The notes under the pieces are model-generated. The model ran no database searches. It had not been told where the DNA came from and saw nothing but the letters and a program-made list of their open reading frames with translations. The position numbers were made by a program, and so were the translations under genes. A stretch of DNA of 64,000 nt from Heterostelium multicystogenum. Lineage: Eukaryota; Evosea; Eumycetozoa; Acytosteliales; Acytosteliaceae. Below, in pieces: positions 1 to 12,128 of the stretch. The first letter of the stretch is position 1; each line of letters opens with the position of its first letter. The stretch is taken from assembly GCA_003667245.1 (NCBI GenBank), contig RCNN01000050.1, forward strand, positions 1 to 64,000, read 5' to 3'.

Positions 1-680
1 TGGTGAAATTGCAACAGATTTCAAAGAAAAGATGTTACTATTTTACATCGTGGTGATCGTTTAATTTCTCGTAATGTTCATGATAAATTCTCAAACAGTG
101 CCAATCAAAAGATGAAGAAGTTGAATATCAAAGTTATGTTTAATACAACAATCGAAATCCCTCAAGATGTAATTGACGCCAGATCTCAAGAACTGCTTTT
201 AGAGTACCCAGATGTCGAAATGAAAACCTACCAAACTAATAATGGCGATATTGAAGCTGACCTGGTTTTCTGGACAACTGGTAATAAGGTCAACAATGAA
301 ATGCTATCCAATATGCCTCTGGACGAAAAAGGTTACCTAAAGTCAATCAAAATCTCCAAGTTGAAGGTTTTGAAAATATTTTTGCTGCTGGTGATATTAT
401 CATTTAGATAACCTAAAGACAGTTATTAATCTAAAGTATCATGTCCCTGTGGTGGTATCAAACATTGAAGCATTATCCAAGAACCAAAACAAGAAACCAA
501 AGTTGGCAAACCTATAGACCATTTAAGGGCTATACCATAGCATTAAGTGTTGGTAGAAATGATGGACTTGGTTTATTGCCAAATGGTATGATGATACCAT
601 CTTTTATTGTAACATTAACGAAATCAAAGAACCATATGGTTTTCGTCAATACACAGGATCATGAAGAAATCCTTTGCTAA
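1..680 (+). CDS. AIF/FSP1-like FAD-dependent pyridine nucleotide-disulfide oxidoreductase, 3' part, frameshifted
   Basis: The 5' end lies outside the window. The pieces read as the C-terminal half of a class-II pyridine nucleotide-disulfide oxidoreductase of the AIF/FSP1 (AIFM2) type. They show GEIATDF, then DVTILHRGDRLI (NAD-binding strand), DLVFWTTGNKVNN, and the second FAD motif NIFAAGDI near 370-400, followed by VPVVVSNI and a C-terminal GRNDGLGLLPNG. Such enzymes move electrons from NAD(P)H to quinones or act in cell-death signalling; the substrate here is unknown. The reading frame changes at least three times (about 30, 350 and 480-530), each consistent with one missing or extra base, so no continuous ORF exists. 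The exact end is uncertain; the last open segment stops at 680. It runs tail-to-tail with COG5. Family is fairly sure; orthology to a particular dictyostelid aif gene is not. Confidence 0.7.
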
Positions 681-724
681 TATTGGCCAATAAAGTTATA
701 ATTTACACTTGACCATAACTATAA

Positions 725-3398
725 CTATTTAGGTAGTATACCTAATAATAATGGATATAGATAAGAAAACTCCTTCTCACCTTTTTTGTTTATCGTTTTG
801 GCGTAGGCATCCATCGACATTTTGATGAGTTGAAGTGACTCTGTGTCGGTATGCTCATCAAGCCACTGTACATATTTCTGGAAAGTCCAATTGGTTAGCT
901 GATTTGGGAAAATCATTTCTTTTGGTCCTCTTCCAATAAGGACATGCGAAATAATAACCAAGGGTAAACTATTTAACTCTGGCAATGTTTTCAGTGATGT
1001 GACCCCAGTCAAATCTTTAAAAATAAAGTGTCTGAAAGTTCTCAACCACTGGTAACTGATTCCAACTTCTTTGATACCCTCTGGGATCATTGGTGTGACT
1101 GAAAGCTCTAGATGTGTCAGGTCATTAGCCAATCGCAGTTTTCCTTTTTCCGACATTGATTTAAGTAGTGAAGCATGACGAATAAACTTGATGAATATCT
1201 TTGATCCTAGATTTTCGCGTTTGTTGTGAAAGAATGGGACAAGGAGTAAATTTAGAGAGGAAATGGGTGTGGAAATGGTTGATATAGTACTGTAGATTTT
1301 CCATAAAATTGGAACATGGTCTGCTCGCCGAAATTGCACTGTCATTTGACCATTCTTCTTGATGCATTGAGTTGATGATCTGATCGACACCGAACAAGAA
1401 AGTGTTGACCAAAGGAACAAGAATATTGACACATATGTTGCTAAGCAGCTGAAGTGATCTCTCAATTTGACTTGATACCTCAGTGGTGAATGCATGTGAG
1501 GAAAGTAATGATTGGATTGAATTATAAAGCTGAGTTGTCGAGTTGAATAATGAAAAATTAGTAGCCTGTCCAACAGTTGGCTGGTGTCCACTGAAATTTG
1601 GTTGTCCGATGAGTTTCCATGGACCACGAGTGCATCTATCTTGTTGGCAAACAAATCAATGCCACTGCAAAGTACCTTGGTAACCTTGACAAGGAGCTGC
1701 TGATTATTTTCGATTGCCTCTATCTCTGACCAAACGACCTTTGAGAGATCAACAAGCTGTTTGGAGGTCGGAATATAGCTGGAGGATTGCGAAGACATGC
1801 CCATACCTCGACCCCAAGTAGACTGAGGGAACATGGCATTGAGTATGGCCAGCATTCTGTCTCTAGTTCTCTCGAGATATCCTCTTTCGAACATGGCGAT
1901 CGACTTGAACAACAACTGGTGATCCTCCAATGAGATACCAACGACTACGCCATGTTGTAAATCGCAGTAGTTCATCAGTCTCTTTGAAAAGTCTTGGAAG
2001 TATCTAGATATCTTTGGATACTCTACGATAAATGTATTCTCGATGATGCTTGATGCTTATCATATATGTTAGATAGTAGATGATAGTCTAATAAAGAATG
2101 AAAACCTACATTTTGCTGCAACCGATAGATTGGTTTCCAAAGATTTTGTAACTGTTCTCCAGAATGATAGTGATATATTATAGCCTTGGCCAGCAGTGGT
2201 ATGATTCGTTGGCTGCTGTTGATTGGTAGCACTTTGTTGAATGACATCCATCAGAGTCTTGTTTGTAATTGGATCTCTAATCTTTGAAAGTACTCTTTGC
2301 AGCTGCCATATTTGAATGCAACTAGTATATAATGTATTGGTGACTGACTCGATTTTACTCCATATGCTCTGGTCTGTTGATGTTGACGAATGGGCTCCGT
2401 TGACGCCGTTGCTGTGTTGAGGCGATGATGTATTGCTGCTTACCAGCTTGTTGACGCTGAGCATAGCTTTGATGGACTTGGTCACTCTCTCTGTTGTGGC
2501 ATTGACAACGGAGTTCACTCTGTCTACGAGTATACCAAGGTTGTAGAACACCTGTAGAGAGTTGGCAACCTCACTCTGATTCTGTGAATCCATACCCTGT
2601 AGCAGCAGATTGCCAGCGGTGGTCACCACCTGCTCTCTGCAGCGATTCAACCACTCCACTTGCTGATCAACAATTCCGATGCCCGCCAGATCGTTTTCCT
2701 TTCTGATAGTGTCGATTTCATGGATGGACTGGGCTGCCTTAGCCATATCTCTGCCGTCCTTCAGGTGGATCTTTAGCTTTTTGATGAGAGAAAGATATCG
2801 AATGACAACTCTCAGCAGCTCACACGTGTCCTGCACACGCTTCAGCTGATTGATTTGGCATTTGATGTTCTTGTATGGCTCGGAGATCTCCTTTCTCATT
2901 CTCATGATTGATTCCTCGAGTGACTTCAAAACCAAGCTTCAATTGTGTCGTCTCATGCTCAAAGTCTCTGATATTCGACGCTTGATTGAATAGATATTGA
3001 TAATTATTGGTTATCTAGAAGCATAATATCCTGTTCGTTAGTTATACTATATGATACTATTGATTCGATTCCTAATAGATGATGTTGATGTTGATGCTAA
3101 CATACATTGTTGTTTAACTCCTGTGTAATCTCTTGCTTGCCAATGGACAACTTCTCGAGTGACGTCGAGATAGATTGATATCTTTAAGACATTGCTGGTA
3201 TAGGATACGACGTTTGAAATGGTCGCTTAAGAACTGTTGATACTCTGGACTATCCAACAATAGATTGTTGTTTTTGTAAGGTGGTGAAGCTGATGAAGGC
3301 GATGACTTGGCATTATCATTACTATCATGATCATCATTTACAGCAACCTCTCTGTGCCTATCTCTATCGGCTCCATTACTATCTAACTTCATAGACAT
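725..3398 (-). CDS. cog5: Conserved oligomeric Golgi complex subunit 5 (COG5), frameshifted
   Basis: COG5 is a lobe-B subunit of the COG tether, which captures retrograde intra-Golgi vesicles. The N-terminus has the family signature SPEYQQFLSDHF. It is followed by a heptad-rich core (SLEESIMRMRKEISEPYKNIK), AKAAQSIHEIDTI and the diagnostic SLQVFYNLGILVDRVNSVV. The C-terminal half keeps KLRLANDLTHLELSVTP, LRTFRHFIF and YVQWLDEH, all closely matching animal COG5. I start at the ATG at 3398 (MSMKLDSNG); the preceding codons lack an ATG. An intron lies near 2990-3105, and further breaks near 1980-2060 and 2935. Between about 1430 and 1215 the true frame moves to another register and back, so two compensating single-base indels are present. 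The stop is TAG at 725-727. Identification is strong; exon edges are approximate. Confidence 0.88.
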
Positions 3399-4336
3399 AG
3401 TATTATACAACAATAGTTCATATAATCATATACATATATTATTATAATATAAATATATATCTAAAATAAAAATAAAATTAAATCCTAATAAAAGTCAACT
3501 TCACTTCAGAGCAACTGAATAATTATCATTGGATCAAAAGACAGTCAAATCAGATTAGGTGTCATCATCACCAACAATTAATATATATTAGATTGTATTA
3601 TCATCATTATCATTATCATTATCATTATCATTATCATCATCATCATCATTCTCTTCAAATTCAAAGAAGAAAACATCACAATACCAATGAATAAGGTTTA
3701 TTAAAGTTATATTTGTAATCATGATAACAACATCAACTTCAACAACAACAACAACTAATTAGTTGACCGATCATCATTCATAAAAATATAGATACTAAAT
3801 AGATAAGTTTTAAAAAAAAAGTAGTAGATTTGACAATGACTTTGGTAAACAAGTTTAGTTTGTTTTGTTTGTTTGTTGTAGTTATTCATTGAGTGTCTCA
3901 GACTCACTCCACAACACACAAGTGTTTGCAAAACAATTTAAATTTATGCAATTTGGGGAGAGTATCAATTTTTATCTTTAAAATTTTTCATTAAAAAACC
4001 ATTCCATTTATTAATAATTTCTTAAAAATATAAATTAATCAAAAACCAACAACCAACAATAATCTTCAATCATCAATCAATCATCAAGCAGCAATTAACC
4101 AATCAAACAACCAACCAATACATCACTACCACTGACCCTAACTGTAGCATTCTAAATCATATAGAACACCATAATCATCATCATCAACAGTAATAACAAC
4201 AACTAATCTATCTATCTATCTTTCTAATCTAATTTTATCCATTTTTTGTTATTATATATTATTATTATTATAATTTACTATATCTATATCTAAGATATAT
4301 TTTATATATATATACATCATTTAGATTAAATAAAGA
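3399..4336. other. Divergent intergenic region between COG5 and the BIRC6-like E2 gene
   Basis: About 940 bp of AT-rich DNA separates two divergently transcribed genes, so it should carry both promoters. It contains an ATT/ATC microsatellite (about 3598-3655), many CAA/CAT-rich stretches and a T-rich leader just before the ATG at 4337. I see no ORF or RNA gene. Confidence 0.6.
3598..3655. repeat. TTATCA/ATC microsatellite
   Basis: The hexamer TTATCA is repeated about six times in a row and passes into ATC triplets, directly visible in the sequence. It lies about 200-260 bp upstream of the COG5 start. Such simple repeats are common in dictyostelid intergenic DNA. Confidence 0.8.
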
Positions 4337-7300
4337 ATGGCAGGTCATCTCGAGAGACAATTTGAGCAATGGGCAAGCAGTACCGATGAACCTGATGAAT
4401 ATGTTTGGCTGCAGTCTACAAAGAACACCATTGAAATGCTCTTCAAAGGTTTTGAAATCAATATAACATATCCATTGGATCTGGCAGATATTAAATCCTA
4501 TGTATGTATTATTATTTGATTTCTCACTTCTTTCCACTGTTGTTTTTTTTTAACTAAATTATTATTAATATATGATGATTGATTTTAGAAATTAAATTCC
4601 AAAGAAAAGTCATGTGAAGTTTGGATTAACAGGTTGAACAATGATCTTCCAAAATTGTCGCCATCCACATTTAAAGATCTACTCGATCTTTCTTTGAAAT
4701 ATTACAAGAATGTATGGCTATCATTGATTGAAGCATATACTTATTGCTATTTAGAAATACTAATATTGGTGAACTTGTTCAAACAGAGGAATGTTTCTGA
4801 AAATGATTCGGAAGTACAGATGTCGGAGGTCGAGGATGAAGGAGAACAGGAAGATGATGAAAATGGCAAAGAAGATGGTTTTGATGAGGATGAAGAAGAG
4901 GATGAGGAATTTGCATCCGGAAGTGCTGAGGAAGAATTTTGATGATGAAGATGATCTCTTTGAAAATGACCATTTCCAAGAGGCGTAAGTTGCACCAACC
5001 CTAAATAATAGTTGACGGCAATATTTATTGATACCTTTTTGTTTATTTTAATATGATAGATTACAAACGTTGAAGATGAAGAAAGAATGGGCAAAGAAAG
5101 AACAGCTCATTCGTGCGCAGCTTGGTGAGAAGAAAAAGAAAGATCCCAAAGTCAACTCCATTTTCAGCAGTGATGCTGCATTTGGTGTGTTGACCAATGA
5201 TCTGTTTAGCATTATGAAGAATGTACACACATTGGGATTCTCTGCACAGCCCATCGATGACAACATTTATTTCTGGAGCGTCAAGATGTTTGGATTCAAC
5301 CCAGAGTCAAAGTTGTATCAACAACTACAGCAACTCAAGAAGGAATTTGACTATGTAGGTAGAAGCAATCAACAGCAACCAACATAACATATGTATCCCA
5401 GCAGCTACTGACAACAATTTCAACAACAGGACTATGTAGAGCTTCAGGTATTATTCACAGAGGATCTCTATCCATTTTACCCACCTACTCTCAAAAATTA
5501 TCAGACCAAGACTACAAGGTTTCTTAATTGGAAAAGTAAGTTTTAACAATGAATGAGATTGAGAATCCCCCCAACCAATCACTACTACCTAATACTTAAG
5601 CGCAGTTTTGATGGGGTTGATCTTCTCACTCTAATAATCATTTTTTTATAAAATATTCAAATAACTAACATTAATGCCAATTTAATCTTTATCCAACACA
5701 TCCATTTCAACTTGATGCGATTGTACTCATAATGTTATCCTATAGATTTCTCATTTGGAGATACTTACTTTAGAGAATTGGAATCCAAGTAAGTAATGAA
5801 TGAAGAATTAGCTTTAATCGAAAGAATGTTGATATACTAATAGCTTTTTGATTCTACAAATTAGTTAACGATATGAGAATGGTTTTAAATCATTTGAAAG
5901 AGGTTCTAGAGAAATTTGGACACTTGGATGTTAATAATCCATTGAATTCATTGCAGAGCTCAGGTTCATACTCGTCCACAGAGCACTTCTTGCTGAGACT
6001 GGAAATTCTCAGCAACATTGTGCCACGTGCCAACCAAAAGTATGGTTTGGCATCGAATATTGTAAAACCAGCTGTGGTCATCTCCAAGCCAAAGCAGATA
6101 GGAGACAAGGCTTTCTGGGCCAAAGGTACAGGATATGGTAGAGGAACACAGAATGGTTGGAATGTCGATGCCTATGTAGCTGCACAAAAAGAGCGTGATC
6201 AAGAAACAATCTCGCTCATCAATGCAATCGAGAAAGAAATTAAAATCAAACCACCTCCATTTGATGTTCTTGAAGAGAGTTGTCTGCTCCCATTCTTCGA
6301 GAGTTACTGTCGTGACATTGTCCCACTTGACATTGAACGTCACCAAGAACTGTTCCAAGCGATTTTCTCACTCATGGACACCATTTCCAACTATGAACCA
6401 TTCATTCCACTTTTCTCACTACTTGCATTCCAAACTAATTCATTGAGTGAACTGCTGGCTTCCGCAAGTCAACAGATTGAACAAGTCTTCAAAGTATTGG
6501 ATGAAACTCAGTAAGTAAACTAGAGTATCTAACAGGCTAATCTTTAAGTTCGATACTAACAGATACCACTTTAATTCATTAGGAAAAAGGCATTGGTTGC
6601 ACAAAATCTGATTATCAGTGTAAATAAAAAGGTACAAACTAAATTGAAATCAATGATGGAAGAAATCAAAAAGCTGGAAGTTGCAAGAGGAATTTCAACA
6701 GAACCAATCGACACCAGTGTGGAGTTGAAATATGTAAAGATGTTGAAACCACATCTTTTTGACGCAGCAAGCTTCACCAATTCGTCCAGTGGACATCATT
6801 CACAGGCTAGAATTCTTCGAATTGCACAAGAACAAGGTGGTCTTATTTCATCTTTACCAATCTCATTCGACTCTACAGTGTTTGTTCGTGTCGATGAGAA
6901 GCACATTGATACAATGCAGGCTTTGATCACAGGTCCTGCAGATACTCCATATAGCGCCGGATGTTTCCTCTTCCAGATATCGTTCCCTGCTAACTATCCT
7001 CAGTCACCACCTCATGTTGTCCTCTCAACAACTGGTGAAGGAACTGTTCGTTTCAATCCAAACCTATATAACAACGGAAAGGTATGTCTATCATTGCTAG
7101 GAACTTGGTCTGGTGGTGCAGGTGAGAACTGGAATCCCAATACCTCCACCTTGCTTCAGGTGCTTGTTTCCATTCAATCGTTGATTCTCGTTCCAGAGCC
7201 GTTCTTCAATGAACCTGGCTATGAAACTCAGATTGGTTCACAACAGGGTAAAACCTCTTCAATGAACTACAATCAAAACATTCGTAATGCAACTATTGAG

Positions 7301-7519
7301 TGGGCCATGACTGATATGATCAGGAAGTGTCCTCCACATTGGAAAGAAATTGTACATGCTCACTTTTGGTTCCAAAGACAAAAAATCAAAGCCCAGTGCG
7401 ATAAGTGGCTTGAAGAATGTAAATCTAACAACGACTCTTATTTTCAAACTTGTCAAACTGATCAACACTTTGAATACCGAGCTAGGCAATTTGAAAGAGC
7501 CAAAATTATAATTTTATAA
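4337..7519 (+). CDS. BIRC6/BRUCE-type ubiquitin-conjugating enzyme E2, multi-exon
   Basis: The C-terminal exon (from about 6583) encodes a large UBC domain of the BIRC6/BRUCE class. It has LITGPADTPYSAGCF, FPANYPQSPPHV, RFNPNLYNNGKVCLSLLGTW with the active-site Cys in KVCLSLL, then LQVLVSIQSLILVPEPFFNEPGYE and the C-terminal RNATIEWAM. Upstream, the WAKGTGYGRGTQNGWNVD motif is also the segment that precedes the UBC in BIRC6. An acidic tract lies near 4800-4970, and the N-terminus is helical. Exon 1 is 4337-4501 with an intron to 4588. Further introns lie near 4985-5057, 5356-5430, 5536-5744, 5791-5864 and 6512-6582. Extra bases in a T run (about 4936) and an A run (about 5495) break the frame. 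No BIR repeats are visible and the protein is about 850 residues, far shorter than animal BIRC6. It probably transfers ubiquitin as a hybrid E2/E3. Confidence 0.85.
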
Positions 7520-7747
7520 CAACCACAGTATTTATATATAAACATGTACACCACAGCCAACAACAATCAAACCCCACTATCCCATCATCTATTCTTTTTT
7601 ATTAAAACACGACCCCAAAAACAATTATTACTGTTTTATTTTTGGTAGACCAAAACAAATAATTAATAAATAAATAATATATTTTTAATGTAAATAAAAC
7701 TAAAAAGGTTTAAATGATGATGGAAATATATTTATACTTCATGTCTT

Positions 7748-9279
7748 TTATTTGGTGGCTGGTGCTTGAATTTGTTGTTGATTATCAATAGGAATATTGA
7801 AGTGCGAAGGCGGAGGTGTAACATTGGTTGGTGCTGTTTGCTGAGGTGGATAGTAGGCATTCGGATATTGATTTTGGTAAGGATAATGTTGAACAGGTTG
7901 TGGTGGAGGATATTGAGGATATTGTTGAGGATATTGCTGAGAGTATTGTTGTTGGTATGGTTGTTGATATTGTTGTGGCATTTGATATTGATATTGCTGA
8001 GGAGGATTAGTCTGAGTTTGTTGTATCTTTTGTTGGTCTGATTTTTGTTGGGGAGGAAGTGGTGCTTGGGTTTGTTGAGGATTATAATTAAATGTAGTAT
8101 TAATATTGTAATATGACATATGGTGGCTATGTAGTGCAGGTGGTTGATTTTGTTGTGGGTGTTGTTGGTGATTTAAGGTACCAATATCAACACTTTGAGA
8201 TAATTGGGCATGATTGTTTAACCCTTGAGATACCAAAGGTACTTTAGGGATGGGAGGAAGAGGTTTTGAATTATTACTATTAATGGGGACGGAGTATGAA
8301 GGATATGTAATAGAAGCTCCATTTGCCTCATTTAAAATGAAAGAGCCTTGAACTGCAGAAGAATGGAGAATAGGAGGGGCAAGAATTGCCGTAGGAGGGG
8401 TGAGAGTAAATGGAGTGAGATATTCTTTAGGAATTTCGAGAGGTGCAGATGCTATTAAATCCAAATACAACTTTGCACCTATTTTAGATTCCCTCTCTTT
8501 ATCTTTATCATACTTCTCAATCAATCTAACATCATGGATTAGATTGCTTTCTAAGATCATTGATTGATACCTGTTGTTTTTTTTAAAGTTTTATCAAATC
8601 AATAACAAACTCTTGGATTTTCTGTCCACTAAACAACCTACATTTAAACTTCCAAGGTTAATGCTTGCACCAACCTTTTTATGATGATATATTTCAATTA
8701 AGAATTTCTTATCAAGATCTCCACCGCACAAGTCATAGAAACCAACTCTAAACTTGACTGGCTCCAATCTTGCCTCAAGATAAGCTGTTTTTTTAAACAC
8801 CTCAGTACAATGTAATTCTCTGTAACCAGGGGTTTGAGGATGAGTTTCAGCTGCTTTTTTGTGGATATAACTAGCAATTCCAATAACTGCTGTTGCATCT
8901 GCAAAAGCTGCAGTAAGCTCCACTCTGTACAAATAAGCCACCATTTGCAACTATACCTGATACTGAACCCAACATTTCTATTTCATCCCAACTTCCATCT
9001 TTTTTAAATTTTCCAGCATTCACTGGAGATTTCAATACAAAATATACATCTATTTCATTTAATTATTCAAACAAGTGATATTAGTAATCGAAAACTAAAA
9101 TTTCATTCTATATAAGGATATTACTTGATGTTTTCTTTAGTTTTCTAAAAACATTTGATGCCGATAAAACTATATCAATATATGTGACATGGGTAACAAG
9201 ATTGACCAGGAGGTTTAGGCTTAGTTGGTGTTTCTACAGTTCCTTTTTTCTTCTTTGAACTTTCTCTATCTCCTCCCAT
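7748..9279 (-). CDS. C2 (copine-like) domain protein with Gln/Pro-rich C-terminal tail
   Basis: The start at 9279 gives a basic N-terminus (MGGDRESSKKKKG). The following exons show a C2-like pattern: IDIVLSASNVFRKLKK, YFVLKSPVNAG, KFKKDGSWDEI, then ELHCTEVFKKTAYLEA, KFRVGFYDLCGGDLDKKFL and IEIYHH...GASINLGSL. The order matches the copine/C2 layout in which TEV, FxLCxGDxD and IE.Y..G..LG recur. The last exon (8560-7748) is about 270 residues. After a short charged helix it becomes strongly Pro/Gln/Tyr-rich (QQYQQPYQQQYSQQYP and similar). C2 domains bind phospholipid membranes, often with calcium, but the acidic calcium ligands are not obvious here. Introns lie near 8561-8620, 8925-8960, 9065-9130 and possibly 9200. 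The stop faces the BIRC6-like gene tail-to-tail, 228 bp away. I could not identify a specific ortholog. Confidence 0.55.
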
Positions 9280-10132
9280 ATCTCTATCCTTCCTATTTAA
9301 TAGTATATATTTTAATTAAACTATCTAATAAATATTCTATTACAATCTTAAATTTAATTATTATTAGAACAATAACTATTAACTTTTATATCTATATCTT
9401 AAACTCTATTAAATTTACATTAATAAATAATTGAAACAATAATAAGAATAATAATAATACTAATAATAATAAAGTACTTCTTGTCCAAACAAGAGATCAA
9501 AACCAATAGTATAGGTATTTATTAACAAAACAACCAACTTTTAATGTTGTTTTTCAATGAGGTAAGCTCAGATCATTCACGCACCATTTCATTCCAATTA
9601 ATTATTAATATCGATGTTTATTGTATGGGGGTTATCTCAAATTCCAGAAATTCAAAAAATATTTTAGTTTTCGCTTTTAATACAACCTCTTAAGGTAATA
9701 TTAAGTGGTTATATGTGATTCTATTCAACGATCACTTGAAGCATGATTGTGCGTTGGTTCAACTTGGAAACTTACTTATTAAGGATCCTTGAAATCAAAA
9801 TAAAAAATAAAATTTAAAACTAAACTCTAAATATTCTATTAGAATCAAATAGATATATTTATAATTCAATTTTAAAAGTCAAGTATTAAATAAACAAAAA
9901 GATAATTTGATATTGTTTTAACAGGTTAAATTAATTTTAATTGTTATTTGAAGGCTTTAAAAAAAATAAAAAAAAAAATAAACAATTGTAGATTGTTTAA
10001 ATAGTTGACAGGTTGAACGTTTTCTGGAATGTAATTGTATGTTTTTTTTTTTTTTTGAATGTTAAAGGGGATGGATCGGTGATTATGTGTGAAAAAGGTG
10101 GAAAGTTTGGTCCGTAAGTTTGGTCCGTAAGT
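9280..10132. other. AT-rich intergenic region with a short direct repeat
   Basis: It lies between the start of the C2 gene and the 3' end of the HMG-box gene. It holds AT-rich DNA, a 15-T run near 10040 and a directly repeated TTTGGTCCGTAAG unit at about 10105-10132, immediately after the HMG stop. No ORF of substance and no tRNA-like element were seen. Confidence 0.5.
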
Positions 10133-10542
10133 TTAATCAGAGTCAGATGAGGAAGATGAGGATTCATTCTTCTTGTTCTCGTCGTAAACCTTCTTTTCCA
10201 TTTCCCAACGCTTCTTGTCTTCTTGGGCCAACTTTTCGTATCTCTTCTTATCTTCAGCGGAAATGGAATCCCATTCTTACCCAACAATGAACCGATTTCA
10301 CCAAAGGAGGCCTTTGGATTCTCGCCCTTGATGGCAGCACGGTGTTCCTTGGAGAAGAAAATGAATGGTGAGAGGTAACGACGTGGAGCGCTTGGGTCCT
10401 TCTTCTTCTTCTTGGACTTCTTTTCCTTCTTTGGCTTCTTGCTCTTGGAGTCCTTCTTGGATTTCTTTACTTTGGTATCCTTCTTGGTCTTCTTAACTTC
10501 TTCCTCAGAGGAAGACGAGGATTCTTCGTCGGTGCTGCTCAT
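10133..10542 (-). CDS. HMG-box chromatin protein (NHP6/HMGB-like), one frameshift
   Basis: This small single-exon gene encodes an acidic Ser-rich start ([15 protein letters not shown]), a Lys-rich linker, then one HMG box: [37 protein letters not shown], and in the next frame [20 protein letters not shown] and [14 protein letters not shown]. It ends with a short acidic ESSSSSDSD tail and TAA at 10133-10135. The box bends DNA non-specifically and acts in the nucleus. A single missing base near 10275 (GGTAAGAATGGG instead of GGTAAGGAATGGG) breaks the frame in the middle of the box; the uncorrected frame would run on to 9997. The ATG at 10542 is certain, as no upstream in-frame ATG extends it. 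Length (about 136 residues) fits NHP6/HMGB-like proteins with a basic N-terminal extension. Confidence 0.88.
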
Positions 10543-12128
10543 TATTTTATATGTATATAAATAAATAAGACAAGTTGTGGTGGAACTAGTTTAAAAAATT
10601 ATGTGCTGTAGCAACAGAGCAAGGCAGAGTTAGTGAACATTCGTTTTTTAAAATCGACGTTTTTATTTTTTCAACTGTGAACTTTCAAGGCGGGCAACCT
10701 TGAAAAACAAAAAGAAAGAAAACGGCACAAAAAAAAATTGCAGCAAAAAATAGAGCATTTTGAATTGGTAACGAAGGTCAGAGGTGAACGTCATAGAAAA
10801 GAAAAACCAAAATCTCAGTCTTATAACAATCTTGGTGCACCAATACACCAGAATATTGAAAAGATCGAGTCTAACATGAATTTTAAAAAGATTGATCTAT
10901 CTAATCAATAATTCGACATATTGTTTAAATATTACAAAATAGAAATATGTTATGTTATTTTTGATATTGGTGATATTGATATATATAATCTATTTTTGAC
11001 GATTTGACACAATTTAAAGTAGAGATAAAAGTTGATAGTTCTCTCAAACAATGAGTGGAACTACCTACTTCCTATGACACAGAAAGTAATATCTCGAAAA
11101 AACCAAAAAAAAAGAGATGCAACAGTCGTTGTATAGGAGGTAAAGTAAAAATAGTTAAGAAAAAAAAATTAAAAAAAAAAAACATATCAACATAAAAAAT
11201 ATATATTGACAGTCAACATAATATTTTAATAAGAGAGTTTACATACCAAGTTTTCTATGTGTTTCTAATAGAAAATATTTATATGAGAGTGACTGAGAGA
11301 GAAATGATATGAGAGAATTGTATGAGAGAATTTTATGAGAGAGCTGAGCGAGAGCGTCGCAGTGGTGAATTTTGAAAATAATTAAAACAAAAATTAATTT
11401 AAATTGAAATTTTTGAATGAGCAAAAAAAATAACAGGAAATTCTAAAAAATTGTGAGAAAAATAGCACTCACTATGCTCACATACACAGAGGAAATTGTG
11501 TTTTTTTCTTTTTGTAATTTAAATTCAAATTTTTATTTAGCTGTTATCTGCTGTTAATAAAAAACTATTTTGAAAATAACACACACCTCTCAACCATAAA
11601 TCTGAGCAAACAACAGACAAAATTGAAAACGGATTTTTGACTGTTACAAAACTCCAGATATCACATGCCGAGATTCAATATTGTGATATTAATTTAAAAA
11701 CAATATATGATTATTTTTGTTATTAATTTTGAATTTATGAGCAGCAAAAAATTTGTTGAACAAAGTTTGGCGCAATACAAATATCGATTTATTTAATTAA
11801 CACCAAGACTTGAATATATAAATAAAACTTGTATTTATATCAATTTATTAATAGTGTGTGTATGTATTTTGTGTATGGTTATATTGGTCTGAGCCAACAA
11901 ATAGTAATAATAATGGTTCGACAAGTTTGATCATATATTATATTACATTAAATTAAAGTATTTTATATTTGATTACTCAATTTATTTCTTGTAATATTAA
12001 TATATTTGATTACTCAATTTATTTCATTTTTCTTGTTATATTAAGAAAACTATATTGTTTAGTGCTGATATTTTTTGTTAGTTTCTTGAATTATTTATTT
12101 TATTTATCTATTTCTTCTTATCATTCAT
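10543..12128. other. Intergenic region upstream of the HMG-box gene
   Basis: About 1.6 kb lies between the HMG-box start and the 3' end of the four-helix membrane protein. It has poly-A and poly-T runs and a cluster of GAGAG/ATGAGAGAATT units (about 11281-11360). AT-rich DNA carrying only incidental short reading frames fills the rest. Confidence 0.5.
11281..11360. repeat. Clustered TATGAGAGAATT-type repeats
   Basis: Four to five imperfect copies of a GAGAGA-containing unit recur about every 18-20 bp: TATGAGAGTGACTGAGAGAG, ATATGAGAGAATTG, TATGAGAGAATTTTATGAGAG and GAGCGAGAGCG. They lie 740-820 bp upstream of the HMG-box ATG. On the opposite strand they read CTCTCAT, a pyrimidine-rich array. 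Confidence 0.65.

Noticed and set aside
4747..5094. Ser-rich antisense frame over the acidic part of the BIRC6-like gene
   Set aside because: GAA/GAT codons read backwards give Ser/Phe strings; no independent evidence.
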